DNA of 64,000 bases from Ruminococcus sp. (GCF_016287535.1 NZ_JAEFAJ010000008.1:30685-94684); one strand, 5' to 3'. Numbered from the stretch's first letter, positions 26,840 through 35,500 are shown. Numbers and translations: made by a program. The notes: a model not told the origin generated them from the sequence alone.

Positions 26840-28285
26840 ATGCTTGATAACAGACTGAAAAAGATAGCGGAGCTCGTGAGCGGAGAGGGTATTGCCGTTG
26901 ACGTCGGTACAGACCATGCCTATCTCGCGGCTGAGCTCGTGAAGAGCGGCAAGTGCAGCAGGGTAATAGCTTCTGATGTAAAGGAAGGTCCCCTTGAATC
27001 TGCAAGGAATACAGTTGAAAAGTACGGCGTGAGCGATAACGTGGAGCTTGTCCTTTCTGACGGACTTGAAAATATCTCGCTGAATGGTGTGTCGGATATT
27101 GTCATTGCCGGTATGGGCGGCGAGACTATCGCCGCAATAATGGAAAATGCCGCAGCTGATAAGCCTTATGACATCAGGTTCATACTGCAGCCTATGACAA
27201 AGGTGGAGCTTCTGCGCCGAAAGCTGTATGAAATGTGCTATGAGATAACTGAGGAGCATATTGTTGCAGACGGCGATAAAATGTACGTTGTAATCGTCGC
27301 AGAGAATGCAGGTGACTGGCGCCTGCTGACCGAATTTGAATCGCTTTACGGCTTTTTTGAAAACGATGAGCCCGGATCTGAGTACCGCAGAAATGAAGCA
27401 CAAAGACTTGAGAAGGTGAGCGCTGCCCTTGAAGGCAGCGGAAAAAGTCCGGAAGCACAGCATTATGCAGCTCTTGCGTATAAGATCAAAAATGGCGGCG
27501 ACATTGTAAAAATAGATGATATTTACAGATATCTCGATACCCTTTATCCGTTCTCATCTCAGGACAGCTGGGACAATTCGGGACTTCTTGTGGAAAATTA
27601 TGATATGGAGTGCAGCAAGGTGCTTCTTTCCCTTGATATCAGCCGGGAAGTTGTGCATGAGGCTGCAAATAAAGGCGCGGAGCTCATTGTTTCGCATCAT
27701 CCTGTGATATTTGAGCCGCTCAGAGCCATAACCCGCAGCAGTGCGGTGTATGAGCTTATAGACAGCGGTATCGCCGCATTATGTATGCATACCAACCTCG
27801 ATATCAGTGAGGGCGGCACTAATGGAGTTATCCTCAGGGAGCTTGAGAAGAAGTACAGGCTCACAGGAGAACCTGAGCCCTTTGAGGAAATAGGCGGCGG
27901 CAGACACTATGGCTGGATAGTTCAGCTTGCTGAGCCTATTCTTCCTGCGGAGCTTGCGAATGGACTCAAATCCATATTCGGCTGCGAGTATGTCCGCATG
28001 AGCAGACGCAGACACAGGATATCAAGGATAGCATTCTGTTCGGGTTCTGGCGGTTCAATGCTGGGGGAAGCTCTTGCAAAGGGCTGTGATGCGCTTATAA
28101 CGGGCGATGTTAAGCATGATGTGTGGATATCCGCCAACAACAGCCTTATATCGCTGTTCGACTGCGGACATTTCCACACGGAGAATATAGTTCTCAATGA
28201 ACTGCGGCGTGTACTTGAGGAGAAGTTCCCGCAGCTGGATATAGAAATATCCGGGAACAGCATCGATCCCTGTGAGTACGTCTGA
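26840..28285 (+). CDS. fusion of tRNA (adenine22-N1)-methyltransferase TrmK and a Nif3/DUF34 metal-binding protein
   Basis: 481 aa in one open frame. Residues 1 to about 225 are TrmK: AVDVGTDHAYLAAELVKSG (AdoMet site) and IAGMGGETIAAIM, which methylates A22 of tRNA. Residues from about 228 (VKIDDIYRYLDTLYPF) to the end are the Nif3/DUF34 fold: DNSGLLVEN, VSHHPVIFEPLR, CMHTNLDIS and DCGHFHTE carry the His and Asp ligands of its dinuclear metal site. In most Firmicutes the two are separate neighbouring genes (yqfN-yqfO in B. subtilis). Here no stop or restart lies between them, so they make one polypeptide, supporting a shared job in tRNA or nucleotide metabolism. Confidence 0.9.
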   Translation: MLDNRLKKIAELVSGEGIAVDVGTDHAYLAAELVKSGKCSRVIASDVKEGPLESARNTVEKYGVSDNVELVLSDGLENISLNGVSDIVIAGMGGETIAAIMENAAADKPYDIRFILQPMTKVELLRRKLYEMCYEITEEHIVADGDKMYVVIVAENAGDWRLLTEFESLYGFFENDEPGSEYRRNEAQRLEKVSAALEGSGKSPEAQHYAALAYKIKNGGDIVKIDDIYRYLDTLYPFSSQDSWDNSGLLVENYDMECSKVLLSLDISREVVHEAANKGAELIVSHHPVIFEPLRAITRSSAVYELIDSGIAALCMHTNLDISEGGTNGVILRELEKKYRLTGEPEPFEEIGGGRHYGWIVQLAEPILPAELANGLKSIFGCEYVRMSRRRHRISRIAFCSGSGGSMLGEALAKGCDALITGDVKHDVWISANNSLISLFDCGHFHTENIVLNELRRVLEEKFPQLDIEISGNSIDPCEYV

Positions 28286-28294
28286 GGTGAGCCG

Positions 28295-29122
28295 ATGAGT
28301 ATATTTATATGTCCTGTATGCGGCGAAAAGCTTGAACGGAAGGAAAACGCATATATTTGCGGCAGGAATCACAGCTTTGATGTGGCTAGAAGCGGATATG
28401 TGAATCTCCTGCTCTCGAAGCATATGGGAAAGACAGTTCACGGGGATAACAAGTTCATGGTGCAGGCGAGACGGAGATTTCTTGACAAAGACTATTACGC
28501 ACCGCTGTGTGACGCTATCTGTGACTCGGTATGCGACAGCTTTGAAGGTGGAACGATTCTTGACGCAGGCTGCGGCGAGGGATATTACACCGCCGCAATA
28601 ATTGATAAGTTGCATGAGCAAAATATTGCTTATGACGTGTACGGGATAGATATCTCAAAAGCAGCGGTTGAGTATTCGGCAAAGCGCTGCAGGGATGCTG
28701 AGCTTGCTGTGGCAAGCGTGTTCCATATCCCCGCGGCAGACAGCAGCTGCGATATGCTGGTGACTCTCTTTGCGCCGTATTGCGGCGAGGAGTTCCGGAG
28801 AGTGCTTAAAGACAATGGCGTGATGATAATGGTGATACCCTCGGAAAATCACCTTTGGGAGCTGAAAAAAGCTATATACGATACCCCCTACAGAAACGAG
28901 GTCAAGCCCTATGAGCTGGAAGGCTTCAGGCTTGAAAGCAGGAAGAGGATAACCTATGAAATAAGCCTTGATTCACAGGAGGATATAGACGCGCTGTTCT
29001 CCATGACTCCCTACTACTACCGCACGGGCAGGGAGCAGCAGGAGAGACTGGCGCGTATCGGCAGTATTTGCACTGAAGCTGATTTTGAATTGCTTGTATA
29101 TCGCAATTTTTGGTTAGAATAA
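28295..29122 (+). CDS. rlmA: 23S rRNA (guanine-N1)-methyltransferase RlmA type
   Basis: 275 aa. The N-terminal zinc site has Cys6, Cys9, Cys22 and His26 (CPVCG to CGRNH), followed by the family's FDVARSGYVNLLL and GDNKFMVQARRRFLD. The AdoMet fold carries ILDAGCGEGYYTA. RlmA enzymes methylate N1 of G745 or G748 in 23S rRNA helix 35; methylation at G748 affects tylosin and related macrolides. It starts 9 bases after the TrmK-Nif3 fusion, making an RNA-modification operon. Confidence 0.88.
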   Translation: MSIFICPVCGEKLERKENAYICGRNHSFDVARSGYVNLLLSKHMGKTVHGDNKFMVQARRRFLDKDYYAPLCDAICDSVCDSFEGGTILDAGCGEGYYTAAIIDKLHEQNIAYDVYGIDISKAAVEYSAKRCRDAELAVASVFHIPAADSSCDMLVTLFAPYCGEEFRRVLKDNGVMIMVIPSENHLWELKKAIYDTPYRNEVKPYELEGFRLESRKRITYEISLDSQEDIDALFSMTPYYYRTGREQQERLARIGSICTEADFELLVYRNFWLE

Positions 29123-29137
29123 ATTCAGGAAAAATGA

Positions 29138-29316
29138 TATAATTATTAGATGTGTGGTGGCTGCCGTCGGGCAGCCGCTGATCTGAACTCTGTTCAGAAA
29201 GTGCAGATCTTTCCGGAAATTCAGGGATCTGCCCGGACACAGATAAGAGAAGAGAGTATGCGTGCGGTTCTGAGGACGCAGCAACCTTGAAAACAGGGCT
29301 CTGCGTTCATTTTTTT
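29138..29316 (+). promoter_or_regulatory. structured leader with terminator upstream of rqcH
   Basis: An extended -10 (TG-A-TATAAT, hexamer 29138-29143) opens a leader of about 180 bases. It holds GGCTGCC/GGCAGCC (29159-29176), TCTGAAC/GTTCAGA (29182-29198) and GCAGATC/GATCTGC (29203-29232). GGGCAG at 29169-29174 could instead pair with CTGCCC at 29229-29234, giving two exclusive folds. The end is an intrinsic terminator: 29274-29281 with 29301-29308, inner CCTTG/CAGGG, then seven Ts. I match it to no riboswitch or T-box class I know. Confidence 0.6.
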
Positions 29317-29332
29317 GAAAAGGAATGATACT

Positions 29333-31081
29333 ATGGCTCTTGACGGGGCTTTTCTGTATGCAGTCAGAAACGAGCTTCTGCCTCTGATCGGCGGAAGAGT
29401 TGAAAAAATACACCAGCCCTCCCGTGAGGAAGTAATAATATCAGTACGTACCCGAAGCGGCAGCAAAAAGCTGTATATCTCGGCAAATGCCGGCAGCGCA
29501 AGGGTGCATATAACAGAAAACAGCGTTGACAATCCGCAGACTCCGCCTATGTTCTGTATGCTGCTGAGAAAAAGGCTGGGCAGCGGCAAGCTCACGGATA
29601 TAAGGCAGGACGGCCTTGAAAGGATACTCTTCCTCGACTTTGAATGTGTGAACGAGCTCGGTGATATGGTCACTGTTACTCTTGCCTGCGAGATAATGGG
29701 ACGCTGCTCAAACCTTATAATAATCTGCGACGGAAAAGTCGTTGACAGTATAAAGCGTGTTGACGAGGATATGTCCCGTGAGCGTCTGGTGCTTCCGGGA
29801 ATGAAGTACACCATGCCGCCGAGAGATGACAGGCTGAATTTCCTTGCGGCTGAGCCTGAGGAGATAAAGGAAAGACTTGCCGGTACAGAGCCGAAGGAGC
29901 TCTCCAAGGCGCTGATAAGGATATTCGAGGGAATCTCTCCCATACTTGCAAGGGAATGGACGTTTTTTGCCGGCAGAGGTGCCCACATAGATAGCGGAAG
30001 CATAACAGAGGATCAGCTCGACAGGCTCCTTTTTGCTGTAAAACGAACCCGTGAACAGCTTGTAAGCGGTGAGTGCTGCTTTTCGGCTGTAAGCGACAAG
30101 GAAGGACAGCTGAAGGATTTCTCATTCATACGCCTTTCACAGTTCGGTACACTGATGTATACAAAGGAGCTGGGAAGCGCTTCAGAGCTGCTGGACTACT
30201 TTTACTCTGAACGCGACCGTGCTGCGCGTACAAAGCAGCGTGCCAATGATCTTTTCAAGCTTCTTATGAACCTTACCGACAGGACTTCAAGGCGTATCGC
30301 CGCGCAGCGTGAAGAGCTTGCAGCCTGCGCCGGAAAAGATGAGGCAAAGCTCTGCGGCGACCTTATCTCAGCGAATATGTACCGTATACAGAAGGGCGAC
30401 AGCAGCGCTACAGTCGAGAACTTCTACGACGAGAGCTGTCCGCAGATGACGATATCACTTGATGTGAGAAAAACTCCTGCACAGAATGCGCAGCATTATT
30501 ATAATGAATACAAGAAGTCGGTAACGGCAGAGGAAAAGCTTGCCGTTCAGATACAGAAGGGCGAGGATGAGCTCCAGTACCTGGAAAGCGTTTTTGACTC
30601 GCTCACAAGAGCTTCCTCCGAGAATGATATAATACAGCTTCGTCTGGAGCTCCGTGAACAGGGCTATGTTAAGTACGCAGGCGGCAAAGCAAAGCCTCCC
30701 AAGGCGCTTCCCCCCATAGAGTACAGATCAAGCGACGGGTTTACCATACTCGTAGGACGCAATAATAAGCAGAATGACCAGCTGAGCCTGAAGTTTGCGG
30801 AGAAATCTGATATATGGCTCCATACTCAGCTTATAACAGGTTCCCATGTGCTGATACTCACTGACGGAGCGACACCGCCCGACAAGACCATTGAAGAGGC
30901 GGCGGTGATAGCTGCTGTCAACAGCAGCGGCAGAGATTCCGGACTTGTTCCCGTGGATTACTGCCTTGCAAAATTCGTCAAGAAGCCGGCAGGCGCCAAG
31001 CCGGGAAAGGTCATTTTCACAAATTACAGAACAGCTTTTGTCAAGCCCGATACAGAGCTTGAGCAGAGCCTGAGGGTGTGA
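29333..31081 (+). CDS. rqcH: Rqc2 homologue RqcH (NFACT protein, FbpA family)
   Basis: 582 aa. RqcH binds stalled 50S subunits and adds alanine tails to nascent chains for degradation; older names are fibronectin-binding protein FbpA. NFACT-N covers the first 450 or so residues, opening ALDGAFLYAVRNEL with the conserved GGRVEKIHQPSREE. Coiled-coil helices lie at about 290-430, and NFACT-R is at the C-terminus with DIWLHTQLITGSHV. ATG 29333 follows AAAAGGA; a TTG at 29315 lies within the terminator T-run. Expression is probably controlled by the terminator in its leader. Confidence 0.93.
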   Translation: MALDGAFLYAVRNELLPLIGGRVEKIHQPSREEVIISVRTRSGSKKLYISANAGSARVHITENSVDNPQTPPMFCMLLRKRLGSGKLTDIRQDGLERILFLDFECVNELGDMVTVTLACEIMGRCSNLIIICDGKVVDSIKRVDEDMSRERLVLPGMKYTMPPRDDRLNFLAAEPEEIKERLAGTEPKELSKALIRIFEGISPILAREWTFFAGRGAHIDSGSITEDQLDRLLFAVKRTREQLVSGECCFSAVSDKEGQLKDFSFIRLSQFGTLMYTKELGSASELLDYFYSERDRAARTKQRANDLFKLLMNLTDRTSRRIAAQREELAACAGKDEAKLCGDLISANMYRIQKGDSSATVENFYDESCPQMTISLDVRKTPAQNAQHYYNEYKKSVTAEEKLAVQIQKGEDELQYLESVFDSLTRASSENDIIQLRLELREQGYVKYAGGKAKPPKALPPIEYRSSDGFTILVGRNNKQNDQLSLKFAEKSDIWLHTQLITGSHVLILTDGATPPDKTIEEAAVIAAVNSSGRDSGLVPVDYCLAKFVKKPAGAKPGKVIFTNYRTAFVKPDTELEQSLRV

Positions 31082-31082
31082 T

Positions 31083-31601
31083 ATGAGCAGGCGTATCGGC
31101 GCGGACTTCTTTCACCGCGATGTTCTCGAAGTAGCTCCTGACCTTGTGGGGAAGATACTGGTCCGCAGACTTCCTGACGGTACAGAGCTGAGAGAGCGCA
31201 TCGCAGAAACAGAAGCCTACCGCGGAGAAGAGGATAAGGGCTGCCATGCTTCAAAGGGCAGGACAAAGCGTACAGAGCTCCTTTACGGGAGCAGCGGCGT
31301 GATATATGTCTACCTCTGCTATGGTATGCACTGGCTGATGAACGTCATAACAGGCGAGAAGGATCAGCCACAGGGCGTTTTGCTCAGAGCGGGGGAACGG
31401 TACGACGGCCCCGCGAAGCTCACCAAGAACATGAAGATAGACGGGAGCTTCAACGGGAAAACTCTCCTCGGTAATGAGGAGATATGGTTCGAGGACGACG
31501 GATCACGTCCGGAGATAAGAACTGCGCCGCGGGTCGGAATAGACTACGCCGGCGATCACTGGAAGGAGATCGAATGGCGGTTCATCGGCGACGTAAAGTG
31601 A
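31083..31601 (+). CDS. alkyladenine (3-methyladenine) DNA glycosylase, AAG/MPG family
   Basis: 172 aa, slightly short for the family (about 190-200). Removes alkylated purines in base excision repair. Family features: FFHRDVLEVAPDLVGKIL at the start, ETEAYRGEEDKGCHA with the catalytic Glu, YGSSGVIYVYLCYGMHWLMNV, and the late RIGIxYAG region seen as RVGIDYAGD. It starts one base after the rqcH stop, so the two are cotranscribed. Confidence 0.92.
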   Translation: MSRRIGADFFHRDVLEVAPDLVGKILVRRLPDGTELRERIAETEAYRGEEDKGCHASKGRTKRTELLYGSSGVIYVYLCYGMHWLMNVITGEKDQPQGVLLRAGERYDGPAKLTKNMKIDGSFNGKTLLGNEEIWFEDDGSRPEIRTAPRVGIDYAGDHWKEIEWRFIGDVK

Positions 31602-32024
31602 TATTTCCGGAGCCACTGAAAATCGTACCTTCAGAAGAACGTTCAGAAAGCCCGCAATGGCTGCTCTGAAAATTTACAGTAAAAACTGCTGAAAAAACAC
31701 GAGTATATTTATAGGAAGTGATAAAAAAACAATGCATTTTATACTATCGGTCAAAAATTGCTGTTTTATAACAAAACTTTGCATTTTGTGCCATATTTTT
31801 GACAAGCGCAATGAGCGTGGAATCCCCGTGAAAGGGCAGCAATTTTTGAAAGCACGGTATATTGCCGAAAAAAGGCTCTTTGTATCAGATATCCTTCTGA
31901 AAGATGAATATTGAATGAAAACAAAATACTTTAAGACTATTTTAAGGAAATAACGCTATACTATAATCAAATGATACGAAAGGAGTGTGAGTTCCGGGCA
32001 GTCAGGCACTGTTCCGGAAGAGTT
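31602..32024 (+). other. intergenic stretch with only a weak promoter
   Basis: No convincing gene. A 60-codon frame at 31732-31914 lacks a ribosome site and looks accidental. A TATAAT at 31962-31967 probably is the -10 for the next operon but has no good -35. An AAAGGAG at 31979-31985 has no in-frame start at proper distance. Confidence 0.5.
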
Positions 32025-32834
32025 ATGGCAATTAATACATTCGCGCGTAAAGAAATCAAATTCCTCCTTAATATGGATCAGTATCACGGACTTATGGAGG
32101 TCATATCAGAGTACATGAACCCTGATAAGTTCTGCATAGGTGGCAAGGAATATGGAATCTACAACATCTACTACGACACACCAGACGACTATCTAATCAG
32201 AGAATCACTTGCAAAGCCTTATTATAAGGAAAAGATCAGACTGCGCAGCTACTATTCACCGGCTGCTCCGACTGATACGGTTTTTCTTGAGATAAAGAAG
32301 AAGATCGGCGGTATCGTAACAAAGAGAAGAGTTTCCATGACTCTTGAAGAGTCAGATGCTTACTTCCGTGACCGCTCCAAGCCTGAATTCACAAAGTATA
32401 TCACACAGCAGGTCTTCGGAGAACTGGACGTATTTCTGGACACCTACCCCATCGCACCCAAGCAGTACATCAGCTATCAGCGAGAGGCTTTCTTCGGTAA
32501 GTACGATAACGACTTCCGTCTGACATTTGACAGAAAGATTACCGAGCGCCGCTACGATCTCGGACTTAATTACGAGAGCTACGGCAATTACATAATCGGT
32601 GCGGATCAGAGACTTATGGAAATCAAGGTCTCAAATGCTATACCCGACTGGCTGGTAAACAAGCTCTCAGAGCTTCAGATCTATAAGACGAGCTTTTCAA
32701 AGTACGGAAGAGCTTACCAGAATTTCGTAAAGAGCCAGATACAGGACGCTCAGCTCACTTCGGGCAAAAGGCGTATCTATATATCGGGTATATCAATGGT
32801 AAATAATAACATTATGATGAACAGGAGCGTTTGA
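32025..32834 (+). CDS. VTC-domain protein (polyphosphate polymerase-like)
   Basis: 269 aa from ATG 32025. The VTC fold is seen in FARKEIKFLLN near the start, YYKEKIRLRSYY, FLEIKKKIGGIVTKRRV and a late LMEIKVSNAIPDWL; the paired basic and Glu residues line a tunnel that in yeast Vtc4 makes polyphosphate. Bacterial versions are routinely found beside DUF4956 membrane proteins, as here, and CotH-type or surface proteins, so the substrate may be a surface polymer. An in-frame ATG at 31971 sits directly after the -10 box and is unlikely as a start. Confidence 0.85.
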   Translation: MAINTFARKEIKFLLNMDQYHGLMEVISEYMNPDKFCIGGKEYGIYNIYYDTPDDYLIRESLAKPYYKEKIRLRSYYSPAAPTDTVFLEIKKKIGGIVTKRRVSMTLEESDAYFRDRSKPEFTKYITQQVFGELDVFLDTYPIAPKQYISYQREAFFGKYDNDFRLTFDRKITERRYDLGLNYESYGNYIIGADQRLMEIKVSNAIPDWLVNKLSELQIYKTSFSKYGRAYQNFVKSQIQDAQLTSGKRRIYISGISMVNNNIMMNRSV

Positions 32835-32839
32835 TTTTT

Positions 32840-33583
32840 ATGTTTGAACATGGTTTTTTTGGAAATGTGCTGTCAAAGTACTACGAATCCGGTGATTCTG
32901 TAATAAATAACGGCAATTCCATTCTGAGCACTATCAAGCCCGCAGAGTTTTTCCTCTGTGTAGGTGTTGCGATTGTGATAGGATTTCTTATCAGTCTTAT
33001 CTATATGCTCACACACAGAAAGGAAGGTTACTCACAGAGCTATGTTCTGACTATGATAATGCTTCCTACAATAGTTGCAGCTATACTTCTCATTATCAAT
33101 ACTACAGCAGGTGCGCTCACTCTTGCGGGTACCCTGACTCTGGTACGATTCAGGAGCGTTGCAGGTGATCCCAAGGATATGGCTTATATTTTCTTTGCAA
33201 TGGGAACCGGTGTTGTTTGCGGAGTAGGTTATATCGGATTTGCGCTTGTATTTTTTGCGGCTCTCGGACTTATCCTCTTCGTACTCAGCGTTACCGATTT
33301 CGGCGGCTGCAAGAAGAGACATATGACTCTCAAGATAGCTATTCCGGAAAACCTTGACTATCAGGGAGTATTCGAGCCCGTACTTGCAAAGTATACAACT
33401 TTCTACAAGCTGAGAAGAGTAAAGACCACAAACTTCGGTACTCTCTTCGAGCTTATCTACAGCGTTGATGTTCTCGATAACATCGATCAGAAGAAGTTCA
33501 TCGACGAGCTTCGTACCCACAATGGTAATATGACTATCAATCTTGTATTCTTCAGATACGATGATAAGATATATGAAAACTAA
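32840..33583 (+). CDS. DUF4956 membrane protein
   Basis: 247 aa. Three or four membrane segments at about residues 30-165, including TLAGTLTLVRFRSVAGDPKD, the family's conserved cytoplasmic RFRSxxGDPKD motif. The C-terminal 85 residues form a soluble domain. DUF4956 proteins almost always accompany a VTC-domain protein. ATG 32840 is used; a TTG at 32831 is closer to AGGAG but overlaps the previous stop codon. Function unknown, presumably works with the VTC protein at the membrane. Confidence 0.85.
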   Translation: MFEHGFFGNVLSKYYESGDSVINNGNSILSTIKPAEFFLCVGVAIVIGFLISLIYMLTHRKEGYSQSYVLTMIMLPTIVAAILLIINTTAGALTLAGTLTLVRFRSVAGDPKDMAYIFFAMGTGVVCGVGYIGFALVFFAALGLILFVLSVTDFGGCKKRHMTLKIAIPENLDYQGVFEPVLAKYTTFYKLRRVKTTNFGTLFELIYSVDVLDNIDQKKFIDELRTHNGNMTINLVFFRYDDKIYEN

Positions 33584-33620
33584 GTAAAACCTAAATAAAG
33601 AAAATACCCTCTCTACCCTT

Positions 33621-33655
33621 TGCCGGACTTAATATGCAATATTGAGTCCGGCAAT
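33621..33655 (+). terminator. 16-bp hairpin between the DUF4956 and lipoprotein genes
   Basis: 33621-33636 pairs with 33640-33655 (TTGCCGGACT ... AGTCCGGCAA) around GCA, one G-U pair. There is no T-run on either strand, so it is more likely a processing or partial termination site inside the operon. Confidence 0.5.
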
Positions 33656-33686
33656 TTGAATATGAGGGGGATAAGGAGATATGTAT

Positions 33687-35045
33687 ATGAAATATAGAAG
33701 GATTGTGGCTGCACTTGCAGCGCTTGCCCTGATGGCTTCGGCTTGTTCATGCGGCAAGGAAGAAATCAAAACATCAGATGTCTCCGGCAGTACTGTAACG
33801 GAGAACACAACTGCTTCCTCTGACGGGGACGAGGAAGAGTCCGGAAAGGTGACGGAAAAGAAGTCCGACGACAAGAAAACTACTACAAAAGCAGCTGACA
33901 AGTCGGACAAGAGCACGACGACCACAAAAGCAGGGGAGAAGAAGTCCGACGCAGCAACGTCTGCCGCAAAGAGCGGAGACAAGACAGAATCCACTACGGC
34001 TGCAAATAACAGCGGCAACGATAACAGCAACAGCGGCAACGATAACAGCAACAGCGGCAACGATAACAGCAACAGCGGCGGAGACAACAGCGGCTCCGGC
34101 AGCGAAGCCTCTCAGGGAGAAGACTCCGGCGAAGAAAAGGTATATACGGCTGAGATACAGCTCGGAGCTTCGCCTAAGGTCACAGGCAGCAATGTCAGCG
34201 TGAGCGGCTCCGTGGTCACAATAAACGCAGGCGGTGATTTCAGATTTTACGGCAGCGTCAGCGACGGTCAGATATGCGTTAATACAGCTACCGAAGAAAA
34301 GGTCACAGTTATACTTGACGGTGTTGATATATCAAATTCAAACGGTCCGGCTATATTTATCAACGAAGCAAAGAAATGTACTATCAAGTCACGTGAGGGC
34401 ACTGTCAACTACCTCAGCGACGGCGGTAAGGACAAGGTCAACGACGGCGTTATTTTCTCCAACGATACCGTTCGCCTCAAAGGAAACGGCGAGCTCAACA
34501 TCACTGCAAACAATGCTCACGGCATTGCAAGCGACGACGATATCATCATTGACAATGGTACATACAATATAACCTCAAAGAAGTCGGGATTGTTCGCACA
34601 CGACGATGTTACCATAAATGAGGGCAGGCTCAATATCAAGGGCGGGACAAACGGTATAAAGTCAAAGGGCACACTTAATGTAAACGGCGGATATACCGTC
34701 ATTTCAGGCGGTACCAAGGAGGATAAGAGCTCCGTATACGCCGAGGGCAGCTTCAGCTATACAGGGGGATATGTTTACGCCGCAGGAAACCGTGTTTCAG
34801 TGCCAACATACTCCGAGGCGCCTTATATAGTCCTTGATCTCGGCAAAACAGAGGCTGCAGGAAGCAGCGTTGAGATACTGCTTAACGGACAGAGAATGAT
34901 CTCATTTGAGCCGCATAACGATTTCCGTTGTCTGCTCATGCTTGCCCCTGAAGTAAAAGATGGTAATACATTCCGTGCAAATGTAAACGGCAGCGGAAAT
35001 GATTTTACAATATCTGGTACAGACAATGTCTTCAGCGTGAATTAA
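33687..35045 (+). CDS. lipoprotein with DUF4353-like carbohydrate-binding beta-helix domain
   Basis: 452 aa from ATG 33687 (8 bases after AAGGAG). Lipobox MASAC with the modified Cys at residue 20. Residues of about 25-150 are a Lys/Thr/Asp linker with three DNA-level copies of SGNDNSN. The C-terminal 300 residues have repeated short turns such as ITANNAHGIASDDDIIIDNG, NITSKKSGLFAHDD and INIKGGTNGIKSKG, typical of right-handed beta-helices annotated as carbohydrate-binding (DUF4353). Genes of this type often travel with VTC-DUF4956 pairs, often together with CotH; CotH itself is not here. Probable surface role, ligand unknown. Confidence 0.78.
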   Translation: MKYRRIVAALAALALMASACSCGKEEIKTSDVSGSTVTENTTASSDGDEEESGKVTEKKSDDKKTTTKAADKSDKSTTTTKAGEKKSDAATSAAKSGDKTESTTAANNSGNDNSNSGNDNSNSGNDNSNSGGDNSGSGSEASQGEDSGEEKVYTAEIQLGASPKVTGSNVSVSGSVVTINAGGDFRFYGSVSDGQICVNTATEEKVTVILDGVDISNSNGPAIFINEAKKCTIKSREGTVNYLSDGGKDKVNDGVIFSNDTVRLKGNGELNITANNAHGIASDDDIIIDNGTYNITSKKSGLFAHDDVTINEGRLNIKGGTNGIKSKGTLNVNGGYTVISGGTKEDKSSVYAEGSFSYTGGYVYAAGNRVSVPTYSEAPYIVLDLGKTEAAGSSVEILLNGQRMISFEPHNDFRCLLMLAPEVKDGNTFRANVNGSGNDFTISGTDNVFSVN

Positions 35046-35174
35046 CAAAAAACAAAATTCACACTTTTTGTAAATAAGAGAAATCAGAAAACATATTCAC
35101 GAAAAATTAACGTGAAAAATAGTGAAAAAACAGTCAAAAGTACATGATATTATATTTATGTGTATAAATGTATA

Positions 35175-35203
35175 TTGAAAAGTACGTATATATGCAATAT
35201 AAT
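35175..35203 (+). promoter_or_regulatory. promoter for the candidate small RNA
   Basis: TTGAAA (35175-35180), 17 bases, TATAAT (35198-35203). No coding region follows it for 350 bases. Confidence 0.72.
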
Positions 35204-35209
35204 AATATC

Positions 35210-35463
35210 AGCAAATGAAGTTAATCGGTATTCAGCATCAAGTACCCTCCCCTCTCATGTGCTTGATATTGAGTATTAGTTTCACTTGCACGCCATAGAA
35301 ATAGTTTTGTCAAGTAATAAAACTAACCCCTTTCATTTGTAATTTTTTCATGTTTTCTATTCTCAATAACTTATTTTAACTTATTGTCTATGGCTCGGTC
35401 CACAGTGCTAAACGACTTGATCGTTTGGGCCGATTCTCCGCTCCTTGTGGGCGGACTTTTTTT
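35210..35463 (+). ncRNA. candidate small RNA of about 250 bases with a CCUCCCC loop
   Basis: After a strong promoter come, in order: a long hairpin 35227-35277 (inner 9-bp stem ATCAAGTAC/GTGCTTGAT, single C-A mismatch, then 9 more pairs including several G-U) with the loop CCTCCCCTCTCAT; a single-stranded part with AACCCC; a two-step stem TCGGTCC/GGGCCGA with inner AAACGA/TCGTTT (35395-35433); and a terminator. There is no plausible ORF. C-rich loops that fit Shine-Dalgarno sites are the hallmark of regulatory RNAs in Gram-positives. I recognise no known family (not SRP RNA, tmRNA or RNase P RNA). Confidence 0.6.
35437..35463 (+). terminator. terminator of the candidate small RNA
   Basis: TCCGCTC (35437-35443) pairs with GGGCGGA (35449-35455) around CTTGT, followed by C and seven Ts. 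Confidence 0.8.
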
Positions 35464-35500
35464 ACTCTGTGAAATTTGCGTGAAAGATTATATAATCCGA

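Noticed and set aside
29203..29316. T-box or SAM riboswitch identity for the rqcH leader
   Set aside because: No T-box TGGNACCGCG-type element and no SAM core could be found; kept as unclassified.
31732..31914. A 60-codon ORF in the gap before the VTC gene
   Set aside because: No ribosome site, atypical composition, not close to any neighbour; treated as chance.
35210..35463. 6S RNA identity for the free-standing RNA
   Set aside because: The 5' and 3' ends do not pair and there is no single long rod with a central bubble.
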